The translations under genes were made by a program, and so were the position numbers. A stretch of 36,180 bases of DNA from Propionibacteriales bacterium (GTDB lineage Bacteria > Actinomycetota > Actinomycetes > Propionibacteriales > Nocardioidaceae), in NCBI GenBank assembly GCA_009377795.1, contig WHTJ01000046.1:1-36180 (forward strand), in the 5' to 3' direction. The first letter of the stretch is position 1, and every line of letters begins with the position of its first letter. The notes beneath the pieces are model-generated. The model had not been told where the DNA came from. It searched no databases and saw only the letters and a program-made list of their open reading frames with translations. Positions 1 through 7,744 of the stretch are shown piece after piece.

Positions 1-2
1 GG

Positions 3-587
3 TTCGGCCCGCCGATGCTGGCGATGTTCCCGTTCATCGTGATGTTCCTCGTCACCTCGGTCACCACCCTGCGGGAGCGCTCCAGCGGCACGCTGGAGCG
101 GCTGCTCGCCATGCCGACGGGCAAGGCCGACCTGCTCCTCGGGTACGCCCTCGCGTTCGGCCTGATCGCACTCGTCCAGGCCAGTATCGCGGTCGCGCTG
201 ACCGTCGGCCTGCTCGGCCTGGACATCGCGGGCCCGGTGTGGATGCTCGCCGTGGTGGCGGTCATCGACGCCGTACTCGGAACGACGCTCGGCCTGTTCG
301 TGTCGGCGTTCGCCGAGACCGAGTTCCAGGCCGTGCAGTTCATGCCGGCGTTCGTGCTCCCGCAGGTGCTGCTGTGCGGCCTGTTCGTGGCCCGGGAGGA
401 CCTTCCCGTCGTACTGAGTGAGATCTCCTCCTTGCTGCCGCTGTCGTACGCCGTGGACGCCATGCTGGACGTGCAGACCAATGCCGACCTGACCGGCGAG
501 CTGTGGTTCGACCTCGGGATCGTGGCCGGATTCGTGGCGGTGACGATCGGGCTGGGCGCCGCGACCCTGCGACGCCGTACGCCGTAG
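3..587 (+). CDS. ABC-2 type transporter permease, C-terminal part (5' end outside window)
   Basis: The reading frame is already open at the left edge, so only about the last 195 residues are present. The visible part is hydrophobic with about five membrane segments. It contains the loop TLRERSSGTLERLLAMP, which is typical of DrrB/ABC-2 permeases, where this cytoplasmic stretch contacts the ATPase. It ends in a short basic tail (LRRRTP). The role inferred from the family is the membrane half of an exporter of drugs or lipid-like molecules. Its ATPase partner is probably just upstream and cannot be seen. The ATG at 15 is internal to the frame and is not the real start. Confidence 0.85.
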   Translation, partial: FGPPMLAMFPFIVMFLVTSVTTLRERSSGTLERLLAMPTGKADLLLGYALAFGLIALVQASIAVALTVGLLGLDIAGPVWMLAVVAVIDAVLGTTLGLFVSAFAETEFQAVQFMPAFVLPQVLLCGLFVAREDLPVVLSEISSLLPLSYAVDAMLDVQTNADLTGELWFDLGIVAGFVAVTIGLGAATLRRRTP

Positions 588-594
588 GCCCTCA

Positions 595-650
595 CTTTCG
601 CGCCGAGATTGCACCTCGGGTCGACCAGAGGTGCAATCTCGGTGCGAAAG
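595..650. repeat. Palindromic intergenic repeat, 23-bp arms
   Basis: The arms 595-617 and 628-650 are inverted copies matching at 22 of 23 positions. They are separated by 10 bases that contain the small palindrome GGTCGACC. The transcript would form a very stable hairpin starting 8 bases after the permease stop, but no T-run follows, so it is not a classical terminator. Each arm carries the core TGCAATCTCGG, which recurs at 17655, 28331 and 28555. It is therefore a member of a dispersed repeat family as well as a possible 3'-end stabiliser or attenuator. Confidence 0.85.
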
Positions 651-727
651 GGTGGTTTGCGGGCGCCGGGGCAGCATAATGGGCGCCGCGGCGGGCGACA
701 GGCCGGTCGCAGCGAAGGAGGGATTCC

Positions 728-1657
728 GTGCTCCGGCGGTCGTTGCTCGCGCTCGCCCGCAGCGAGCGGGTGAAGAACGCGCTGTCGAGCATGCCGGTAT
801 CCAGCGACATCGTCTCGCGGTTCGTGGCCGGCGAGCACACCACCGCGGCGGTCGCGGCGACCCGGTCGCTGGTCGACGACGGGTTGCTGGTCTCCCTCGA
901 CCACCTCGGCGAGGACACCCTGGACCGCGGCCAGGCCGAGGCCACCGCGGTGGCGTACGTCGAGCTGGTGACCGCGCTCTCCGAGGCCCGGCTCGGCGGG
1001 TCCGCCGAGGTATCGGTCAAGCTGTCCGCGGTCGGGCAGAAACTCGCCGGCGACGGCGAGAAGATCGCCCTCGACCACGCGCGAACGATCTGCCAGGCCG
1101 CCCGTGCGTCCGGGACCATGGTCACGCTGGACATGGAGGACCACACGACCACCGACTCGACGCTGTCGATCCTGCGCGAGCTCCGGGCCGATTTCCCGGA
1201 GACCGGTGCGGTGCTGCAGTCCTACCTGCGGCGTACGGAGTCCGACTGCACGGATCTCGCGTACGCCAGGTCCCGGGTCCGACTGTGCAAGGGCGCGTAC
1301 AACGAGCCCGAGTCGGTCGCATTCCAGGGCCGGGGCGAGGTCGACAGGTCGTACGTGCGGTGTCTGAAGGTGCTGATGGCGAGTCCGGGCTACCCGATGG
1401 TCGCCACCCATGATCCAACCCTGGTCGAGATCGCCGGAGCCCTGGCGACCAGGCACGATCGCGAGAACGACAGCTACGAGTACCAGATGCTTTACGGCGT
1501 ACGCCCCGACGAGCAGCGCAGGCTGGCCCGCAGCGGCGAGCGGATGCGGGTCTACGTGCCCTACGGCAGCGAGTGGTACGCCTATCTCATGCGCCGACTG
1601 GCGGAACGCCCGGCCAACGTCGGCTTCTTCCTGCGATCCTTGGTGTCACGGAACTGA
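728..1657 (+). CDS. Proline dehydrogenase
   Basis: This is a 309-residue monofunctional proline dehydrogenase, an FAD enzyme oxidising proline to pyrroline-5-carboxylate (P5C). The length is normal for the bacterial single-domain family. Diagnostic stretches include VSVKLSAVGQ, the TLDMEDH segment near residue 137, RLCKGAYNEP, ATHDP, and the C-terminal YVPYGSEWYAYLMRRLAE, whose two arginines bind the substrate carboxylate in this family. The GTG start at 728 is preceded by a strong AAGGAGG five bases upstream. proC follows after 35 bases on the same strand, so enzymes running the proline/P5C step in opposite directions are likely co-transcribed. No P5C dehydrogenase is seen nearby. Confidence 0.95.
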   Translation: MLRRSLLALARSERVKNALSSMPVSSDIVSRFVAGEHTTAAVAATRSLVDDGLLVSLDHLGEDTLDRGQAEATAVAYVELVTALSEARLGGSAEVSVKLSAVGQKLAGDGEKIALDHARTICQAARASGTMVTLDMEDHTTTDSTLSILRELRADFPETGAVLQSYLRRTESDCTDLAYARSRVRLCKGAYNEPESVAFQGRGEVDRSYVRCLKVLMASPGYPMVATHDPTLVEIAGALATRHDRENDSYEYQMLYGVRPDEQRRLARSGERMRVYVPYGSEWYAYLMRRLAERPANVGFFLRSLVSRN

Positions 1658-1692
1658 TTCAGTCGGGCTGAGTCTTGAAAGGACTGGAGTCG

Positions 1693-2505
1693 ATGACCAC
1701 CGCCATCCTCGGGGCCGGCGTGATGGGCGAGACGGTCGCGTCCGGCCTGCTGCGCGCCGGGCGTGATCCCGCGGACCTGCTGTTGACCGAACGCCGACCG
1801 GAACGCGTCGAGGAGCTGCGCGAGAAGTACGCCGTCGATGTCGTGACCAATGTCGAGGCCGCCGAACGCGCCGAGACCCTCGTACTCGCGGTCAAGCCGC
1901 AGGACATGAAGGACCTGCTCATCGAGATCGCGCCCAAGACCCGGCGCGGGCAACTGGTGGTCTCGCTGGCGGCCGGGATCACCACGTCGCTCGTGGAGTC
2001 CGAGTTGCCCGACGGCGTGGCGGTGGTACGGGTCATGCCGAACACGCCGGCCCTGGTGGACGAAGGGATGGCCGCCATCGCGGCCGGATCGCACTGCGAC
2101 GAGAAGCATCTGGCCGAGGCCGAGGACCTTCTCCGCGCCACCGGCCGGGTGATGCGGGTACCCGAGAAGCAGCTGGATGCGGTCACCGCGATCAGCGGAT
2201 CGGGCCCGGCGTACCTCTTCTTCGTCGTGGAGTCGATGATCGAGGCCGGCGTACACCTCGGGCTGCCCAGGGCCACGGCCACCGAGCTGGTGGTGCAGAC
2301 CGTGGTGGGCTCGGCGAAGCTGCTGCGGGAGACCGGCGAGCATCCGACCGTCCTGCGGGAGCGGGTGACGTCACCCGGAGGTACGACGGCCGCGGCCATG
2401 CACGAGCTGGAGGACCACAAGGTCCGCGCGGCGTTCATGACCGCGCTGGCGGCGGCGTGCGAGCGGTCGCGGGAGCTGGCCGCCGGCAACGGCAACAACG
2501 CCTGA
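1693..2505 (+). CDS. proC: Pyrroline-5-carboxylate reductase
   Basis: This is a 270-residue ProC, which reduces P5C to proline with NAD(P)H in the last step of proline synthesis. The N-terminal Rossmann motif is TAILGAGVMGE. Family stretches VRVMPNTPALV, TAISGSGPAYLFF and VTSPGGTTAAA are all present, the last being the substrate-binding C-terminal signature. The ATG at 1693 is chosen because GGA and GGAG lie 3 to 9 bases upstream and the Rossmann strand begins right after it; the frame also has an earlier ATG at 1675 without such support. It is probably in an operon with the proline dehydrogenase, and a hairpin terminator follows. Confidence 0.96.
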   Translation: MTTAILGAGVMGETVASGLLRAGRDPADLLLTERRPERVEELREKYAVDVVTNVEAAERAETLVLAVKPQDMKDLLIEIAPKTRRGQLVVSLAAGITTSLVESELPDGVAVVRVMPNTPALVDEGMAAIAAGSHCDEKHLAEAEDLLRATGRVMRVPEKQLDAVTAISGSGPAYLFFVVESMIEAGVHLGLPRATATELVVQTVVGSAKLLRETGEHPTVLRERVTSPGGTTAAAMHELEDHKVRAAFMTALAAACERSRELAAGNGNNA

Positions 2506-2519
2506 TCGCGCTCCGCGCG

Positions 2520-2553
2520 AAGGCCGGCCGGTTGCCTGCGTGGGTCGGCCTTT
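2520..2553 (+). terminator. Probable Rho-independent terminator after proC
   Basis: The perfect 7-bp arms AAGGCCG (2520-2526) and CGGCCTT (2546-2552) enclose a 19-base loop and run into TTTG. It lies 15 bases after the proC stop and just before the acetyltransferase. The T-run is short, as is common in GC-rich actinobacteria. Confidence 0.5.
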
Positions 2554-2568
2554 GTCAGCATCTCCGGC

Positions 2569-3045
2569 ATGCTCGAGGTGAAGGTCGCGACGCCGGATGA
2601 CTGGGAGGCTGTCCGGTCCGTACGGCTGGCCGCCCTGCGCGATGCTCCCCGGGCGTTCTGGGCCCGGTTCGAGGACGAGGTCGAGTTCCCCGAGCGGCGA
2701 TGGCGAGAACGGATCTCGACCGGACACAACCTGCTGGCCCTCCTCGACGGCCGGCCGATCGGTCAGGCGACCGGAGTGATGCCCGACGGCCGTTCCGCCC
2801 GGGTCAGCCTGGTCGGCATGTGGGTCGCCGGGGAGGCCCGTGGAATCGGCGTCGGCGCGCGGCTGGTCGAGGGCGTCTGTGAATGGGCCGCCGCCTCGGG
2901 TGCACATCGGGTCGAGCTGTGGGTGGAGGAGGGCAACGATCCGGCGTTGCGGCTCTACGAGCGATGCGGGTTCCGTCCCACCGGCGAGCGGCAACCGATG
3001 CCCGGTGGCGACCGGACGGAGCTGGCGATGTTCCGAACCGTGTGA
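2569..3045 (+). CDS. GNAT family N-acetyltransferase
   Basis: This 158-residue single-domain GNAT protein transfers an acetyl group from acetyl-CoA to an unknown amine. The acetyl-CoA pyrophosphate loop is seen as GEARGIGVGARLVEG around residues 90-104, after the strand VSLVGMWV. The late motif NDPALRLYERCGFRPTGE is typical of the family's B motif. No Shine-Dalgarno is seen before the ATG; a CAGCAT -10-like box ends seven bases upstream, so the mRNA could be leaderless. The substrate cannot be predicted from the sequence or from its neighbours proC and the patatin gene. Confidence 0.88.
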   Translation: MLEVKVATPDDWEAVRSVRLAALRDAPRAFWARFEDEVEFPERRWRERISTGHNLLALLDGRPIGQATGVMPDGRSARVSLVGMWVAGEARGIGVGARLVEGVCEWAAASGAHRVELWVEEGNDPALRLYERCGFRPTGERQPMPGGDRTELAMFRTV

Positions 3046-3214
3046 GCTCGGAGCCCGGACACGACCGACATTTGTCAAAGTCGCCGCGCCGACAAGGCGG
3101 CTCGTCTAGATTGATACGGCACCGAATCGTTGACAGGACGTCGTCTCTCAGGCACATACGGCAGGGGGTCATGCAGCGATGGCGGACATATCGGTCCGAC
3201 CCGAGGAACGTTCG

Positions 3215-5947
3215 ATGACACCGCCTGCGGAGACCGCCGACTCCACGGTGTCTGCCGTCGAGCTGGTCGGGCGGCGCCGGCGGGTGGTGCGGGCCGTCGT
3301 CACCGCCGCGGTCCTGCTCGCCGTTCAGCTGCCGATGCGTCAGGCGGTCGGTGACGGCGATCCGTTGCATCGCGGTTCGGAGTACGCGTGTGTGGTGCCA
3401 GGGCGGATGTCGCTCCTCGTGGACGCGTTCTTCATTCTCGCCTACATCGTGGCCGCGATCCGGGCGTTGGAGTACGTCCGGGCACGGGGAATTTCCGCGC
3501 ACCACCGGCGGACGGTCCAGGCGGGCGTGATCGCCATCGCAGCGGCGGCCGTCCTGGATGTGGCCGAGAACGCCGTCTTGTGGTTCCGGTTGGACGCGCC
3601 GGTCGGTGTCGGCGCCGAGTGTCCCGGGCTCTCCGTGGGCGGTCTCTCCGTGCTCATGGTGGCGGTGTGGGCGGTTGGTGTGGCGCTTCTGCTCGGCGGC
3701 GCGACGGCCGGCGGCCGGACGGTGCGTACGCTTCCGGGGACCGTACAAGGCTTGATGCGCCGAGCGGTGTCCAGCGAAGCCGGTGACGCGGAACGGATGG
3801 AGAAGACCGGCCCGGCGCGTCCGGTCGACCTGCCCGGGGAGCCGCATGATCGTGGCGGCACCGTCATCTGCTGCTCGGGTGGAGGCATCCGCTCGGCGTC
3901 GTTCTGCCTGGGAGTGTTGCAGGAGCTGTCCGAGCGGGAGATCTACCAGAACGCCACCACCGTCGTGGGTGTCAGTGGCGGCGGCTACATGGCGGCCGCC
4001 TTCCATATCGTCCGCCGACAGGGGATCCGTCTGCCGTTCGCGCCCGGCAGCCCCGAGCTCGCTCGACTGCGACGGCACACTCGCTACCTGCTGCCGCAGG
4101 GCGTGGAGCGGTTCCGCGGTGTGATGTCCCTGCTGTACGGGGTGAGCGTGAACCTCCTCCTGATCGGGGTCAGCCTGCGCGCGCTGTCGTGGGTACTGGG
4201 GTGGGCGCTCGCCGACACCGGCGTGCTGATCCCCCCGTCCGAGACCGGCGAGACGATGCGGGTGGATCTCGGCGCATCCACGTGGTACGCGGTGGTGGCG
4301 GTCGGGCCACTCGTCGTGGCGCTGGGGTCGTTCGCGATCGAGAAGCTCCTCAGCCGATGGTTGCGGTTGCCCACGCCCATTCGCACGCCGCTCCGCAAGG
4401 CGGCGACCTATCTCCTGGCCGCCGGTTCGATGATCGCGTTGCTGCTGGTGGGCGTGCCGTACGCCCTCCTCGGACTGAACCGCACGGCCGCGACCGAGGC
4501 CGGGGCGCAGCCGGCCATACCCTCGGTGCTGCAGGATCTCGTCGACCCGACCACAGGGGGTCCGGCGGCGTTCGCCATCCTCGCGGCGACGCTCGCCGCG
4601 TTGGGCGCGTGGGTGTGGAAGAACGGCCCGGGAGACGGCGGCGAGCGGCGACAGTCCGCGTGGATGAAGCGCGTGACCCGGTGGTTGCTGAACCGGGTCG
4701 GACCCTGGTTGGGCTCGGCGATCATCGTGATCGCCGCCGCGCTCGTGTTGCTGCGCTGGACCGCGGGATATGCGACGTCGGTCGAGTGGCGTTCCGACTG
4801 GTCGGACATGTGGTGGCTGCTCGGGCTGGCGGTCGGGGTGTTCGTGCTCGCGGATGCGAACCGCACGTCCTTGCACCACTACTACCGTGAACGGCTGTCC
4901 TATGCGTACCTGGTGAGCAGCCAGGACGGCCAGGTGGAGGCCATCCCCTACGACAAGGCGTTGCTCTTCTCCGAGTACGGGACGGCGGAATCCGGTCCGC
5001 AACTGGTCATGGCCGCGGCCGCCAACGCGGCGGATCCGGAACTGGTTCCGGCCGAGCGCGGCACGGTGTCGTTCGTCTTCGATCCGGCTCGGACGGGACT
5101 CGTGGGAGGCCAGGATGTGCTGAAGGGTGGGCGGCAGGACACCGCGGAGTTCGAGGCGGGCGCGGACGTGCTCCTCCGCGAGGTGACGGTTCCGGCCGCG
5201 ATGGCGGTCAGCGGAGCGGCGGTCAGTCCGCTCACCGGGCGGTTCGGCGTCCGGACCCGCCCCTGGCGGTTGCTGCTGGCGACGCTCAACGCCCGGCTGG
5301 GGATCTGGCTGCCCAACCCGTACTGGTCGACACAGTACGACGTGGTGCGCCGCACCGGCCGGTCCAGGCTCTGGGACCTGCTGGTGAACGGCGCCAAGAA
5401 GCCCGGGCCGTTCCGCCTGTTCCGCGAGGCGGTGGGGAGGCCGTCGCTGTACGACCGGATGATCTACGTCACCGACGGCGGGCATTACGACAACCTCGGC
5501 CTGGTGGAGGCGTTGCGCCGGAGGCCGAAGCGGATCATCGTGATCGACGCCTCCAACGATGACGAGGACAACTTCACGACACTCGCCCAGGCGATCGCCA
5601 CCGCACGCATGGATCTCGGCATCGAGGTCGAGCTCGACCCGAGCCCGATGGTGCGTGGCGACAAGGAGCGTGCCGAGACCGCCTGGGTGAGCGGCCGGGC
5701 CCTGGAGAACGGCTGCATGCTGACCGAGATCTACTACCTGAAGGCGCTCATGGCCGGGAAGCGGAGCTGGGACGTCGAGCAGTACGCCGCGGCCCATCCG
5801 GAGTTCCCGCGCCGCGGAACCGCGGACCAGCTGTACGGCGAATGGGACTTCGAGGCCCATCGCGCACTGGGCGCCGAGCTTGCCAAGGCGATGGTGGCCG
5901 ACTACCAGCTCATGCCGGCTGCCGGACGGCACCGATCGACCGATTAG
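3215..5947 (+). CDS. Membrane protein with a split patatin-like phospholipase domain
   Basis: This protein of about 910 residues is predicted to be an acyl hydrolase held in the membrane. Four hydrophobic segments occupy roughly residues 25-165. The patatin parts follow: the oxyanion-hole loop SGGGIRSASF (glycines 222-224) and the nucleophile elbow GVSGGG (Ser254). About six more membrane segments lie between residues 300 and 550. The second catalytic residue is in DGGHYDNLG (Asp754), followed by a conserved RRPKRIIVIDAS strand. Ser-Asp spacing is about 500 residues, far longer than in simple patatins. ATG 3215 has GAGG eight bases upstream; ATG 3179 is possible and adds 12 residues. A TTGACA -35-like box at 3130 may mark its promoter. 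The substrate is unknown. Confidence 0.85.
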   Translation: MTPPAETADSTVSAVELVGRRRRVVRAVVTAAVLLAVQLPMRQAVGDGDPLHRGSEYACVVPGRMSLLVDAFFILAYIVAAIRALEYVRARGISAHHRRTVQAGVIAIAAAAVLDVAENAVLWFRLDAPVGVGAECPGLSVGGLSVLMVAVWAVGVALLLGGATAGGRTVRTLPGTVQGLMRRAVSSEAGDAERMEKTGPARPVDLPGEPHDRGGTVICCSGGGIRSASFCLGVLQELSEREIYQNATTVVGVSGGGYMAAAFHIVRRQGIRLPFAPGSPELARLRRHTRYLLPQGVERFRGVMSLLYGVSVNLLLIGVSLRALSWVLGWALADTGVLIPPSETGETMRVDLGASTWYAVVAVGPLVVALGSFAIEKLLSRWLRLPTPIRTPLRKAATYLLAAGSMIALLLVGVPYALLGLNRTAATEAGAQPAIPSVLQDLVDPTTGGPAAFAILAATLAALGAWVWKNGPGDGGERRQSAWMKRVTRWLLNRVGPWLGSAIIVIAAALVLLRWTAGYATSVEWRSDWSDMWWLLGLAVGVFVLADANRTSLHHYYRERLSYAYLVSSQDGQVEAIPYDKALLFSEYGTAESGPQLVMAAAANAADPELVPAERGTVSFVFDPARTGLVGGQDVLKGGRQDTAEFEAGADVLLREVTVPAAMAVSGAAVSPLTGRFGVRTRPWRLLLATLNARLGIWLPNPYWSTQYDVVRRTGRSRLWDLLVNGAKKPGPFRLFREAVGRPSLYDRMIYVTDGGHYDNLGLVEALRRRPKRIIVIDASNDDEDNFTTLAQAIATARMDLGIEVELDPSPMVRGDKERAETAWVSGRALENGCMLTEIYYLKALMAGKRSWDVEQYAAAHPEFPRRGTADQLYGEWDFEAHRALGAELAKAMVADYQLMPAAGRHRSTD

Positions 5948-5956
5948 GGTCGGGGC

Positions 5957-7138
5957 ATGAGCGGCCAGGCCTGCGTCGTGTTCGACGACTCGCTGACGGA
6001 GTACGACTTCGGTCCCACGCATCCACTCGCACCGCTGCGGCTCGACCTCACGATCCGGCTGGCGCGGTCTCTGGGTGTCATCGGCGACTCCGGCCTGCCG
6101 GAGGTCACGGCGCCGGTCGCCGATGACGAGCTGATCGAGACGGTGCACAGTCCGGAGTACATCGCGGCGGTCCGCCGTGCCAGCGACAACCCCGACCGGC
6201 CCGAGCTCACACACGGGCTGGGCACCGACGACAATCCGACGTTCAGGGGGATGCACGCGGCATCAGCGCACGTCGTCGGCGCATCGGTCGAGGCCGCCCG
6301 GAGGGTGTGGGAGGGCAGCGAGCTGCACGCCGCCAACATCTCCGGGGGGCTGCATCACGCGATGCGGGACGCCGCGAGCGGATTCTGCATCTACAACGAC
6401 GTCTCGGTCGCCATCCAGTGGCTGCTCGACCACGGTGCCGAGCGGGTGGGTTACGTCGACCTCGACGTGCATCACGGCGACGGCGTGCAGGCCGCGTTCT
6501 ACAACGATCCGCGGGTGCTCACGATCAGCCTGCATGAGACCCCGCGGACCCTGTTCCCCGGCACCGGTTTCCCGGAGGAGACCGGAGGCCCGGACGCCGA
6601 GGGCACGGCGGTCAACGTCGCGGTTCCTCCCGGGACCGCGGACCCGGGCTGGCTACGCGCGTTCCACGCCGTCGTACCTCCGCTGTTGCGGGCGTTCTCG
6701 CCAGCCGTGCTGGTCACCCAGCACGGCTGCGACTCCCATGCCGAGGATCCGCTGGCTCATCTGATGCTCAGCGTGGACGGGCATCGCGCGGCGTACACCG
6801 TCCTGCACGACCTCGCGCACGAGCTGACCGAGGGCAGGTGGCTGGCCCTGGGCGGAGGCGGTTACGCGATCGTCGATGTCGTGCCGCGGTCGTGGACGCA
6901 TCTGCTCTCGATCGTCGGGGGTGCGCCGATCGACCCGACTACGCAGACACCGGACAGCTGGCGGGATCACGTGCGTACGACACTGGATCGCGCGGCACCG
7001 GCGCGCATGACCGACGGGAACCACCCGGAGTTCCGGGACTGGTCGGCCGGATACGATCCCGACTCGTGGCTGGATCGCGCGATCCAGGCAACGCGGCGGG
7101 CCATCTTCCCCTCACATGGCCTCGATCCGCTGTATTGA
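5957..7138 (+). CDS. acuC: Acetoin utilisation protein AcuC / histone deacetylase family
   Basis: This is a 393-residue class I histone-deacetylase-fold enzyme. In bacteria AcuC-type members remove acetyl groups from lysines, classically reactivating acetyl-CoA synthetase. The zinc and charge-relay motifs are visible: GGLHHAMRDAASGFCIYND, then VDLDVHHGDG, then TQHGCDSHAEDP and LGGGGY. The start is only nine bases after the patatin gene stop. TAGGGT (5945-5950) lies six bases before the ATG, the geometry of a leaderless promoter, so it may be expressed independently of the gene before it. An acetylpolyamine amidohydrolase is the alternative, but the length and motifs favour AcuC. Confidence 0.93.
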   Translation: MSGQACVVFDDSLTEYDFGPTHPLAPLRLDLTIRLARSLGVIGDSGLPEVTAPVADDELIETVHSPEYIAAVRRASDNPDRPELTHGLGTDDNPTFRGMHAASAHVVGASVEAARRVWEGSELHAANISGGLHHAMRDAASGFCIYNDVSVAIQWLLDHGAERVGYVDLDVHHGDGVQAAFYNDPRVLTISLHETPRTLFPGTGFPEETGGPDAEGTAVNVAVPPGTADPGWLRAFHAVVPPLLRAFSPAVLVTQHGCDSHAEDPLAHLMLSVDGHRAAYTVLHDLAHELTEGRWLALGGGGYAIVDVVPRSWTHLLSIVGGAPIDPTTQTPDSWRDHVRTTLDRAAPARMTDGNHPEFRDWSAGYDPDSWLDRAIQATRRAIFPSHGLDPLY

Positions 7139-7270
7139 TCCCCGGCGTGTCTGCAGAATCTCTAGGCAAAGACTTCCCCAAGCGTCACACTAGGCACTAC
7201 CCTTTTCGCAGGCGTTCCCTCGCCGGTGGGGAAGCTGGTGAACGATGCGTGCCGAAAGCGCGGTGCAGCC

Positions 7271-7483
7271 ATGACGACAAGCAGCAGCGGTGATCAGCCG
7301 CTGTCCGAATCGACCTTCCTCACGGTCGCCGAGGTGGCGGCGGCCATGCGGGTGTCGAAGATGACGGTCTACCGGCTGGTCCACTCGGGTGAGTTGCCGG
7401 CCGTGCGGGTGGGCCGGTCCTTCCGGGTGCCCGCGGCCGCGGTCGACGAGTACCTTCGCAGGTCCTTCTTCCAGGCCGGGTGA
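7271..7483 (+). CDS. BldC/BdtA-like MerR-type helix-turn-helix DNA-binding protein
   Basis: This 70-residue protein is almost entirely one excisionase/MerR-like winged helix. [20 protein letters not shown] is the helix-turn-helix, and [17 protein letters not shown] the wing. Proteins of this type (BldC, and BdtA of Streptomyces) bind DNA head-to-tail and control development. The ATG at 7271 is chosen because homologous proteins begin shortly before this domain; no clear Shine-Dalgarno is seen, and a GTG at 7226 would add 15 residues. The 132 bases upstream (7139-7270) hold no gene and presumably contain its promoter. Its position before bS22 is conserved in actinobacteria (Rv0500A in M. tuberculosis). 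Confidence 0.9.
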   Translation: MTTSSSGDQPLSESTFLTVAEVAAAMRVSKMTVYRLVHSGELPAVRVGRSFRVPAAAVDEYLRRSFFQAG

Positions 7484-7593
7484 CCGGAGCCGCACACGCG
7501 CGCTGTGGCGGCGACTGGCCGGCGGTTACGCTAGTGCGGCCGCACGGACCGCACGGTTTGATGCGCGTAGTATTCGTTGACGAAGGGGCGAAT

Positions 7594-7695
7594 GTGGGTT
7601 CGGTCGTAAAGAAGCGCCGTAAGCGCATGGCCAAGAAGAAGCACCGCAAGCTATTGAAGAAGACGCGAGTCCAGCGGCGCCGTCAGGGGAAGTAG
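7594..7695 (+). CDS. Small 30S ribosomal protein bS22 (AURKAIP1/COX24 domain)
   Basis: This is a 33-residue, extremely basic protein ([19 protein letters not shown] and a similar tail). It matches the actinobacterial bS22 protein found on the small subunit near the decoding region. The GTG start has AAGGGG five bases upstream, and the 33-residue length equals that of the mycobacterial protein. The frame is open further upstream to 7480, but without similarity. It sits between the BdtA-like gene and the epimerase, the same place as Rv0500B. Confidence 0.92.
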   Translation: MGSVVKKRRKRMAKKKHRKLLKKTRVQRRRQGK

Positions 7696-7744
7696 CCCAG
7701 CGCCCTTCATTCCCGGGTCGCGGACTTGTGCCACAGGGAGTTCG

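Noticed and set aside
3071-3104. Possible terminator hairpin AGTCGCC/GGCGGCT after the acetyltransferase
   Set aside because: One mismatch in a 7-bp stem and no T-run; too weak to list.
3128-3133. CGTTGA as a BldN -10 box before the patatin gene
   Set aside because: No CGTAAC at 16-17 bases upstream; the nearest similar hexamer is CGTCTA at the wrong spacing.
2804-6256. A 1150-codon open frame on the minus strand opposite the patatin gene
   Set aside because: It is a GC-rich antisense shadow: composition is Arg/His/Pro-biased, no domain is recognisable, and the plus strand has catalytic motifs and ordered membrane segments.
7575-7580. CGTTGA as a BldN -10 box before the bS22 gene
   Set aside because: No matching -35 at the required distance, and a ribosomal protein is an unlikely target.
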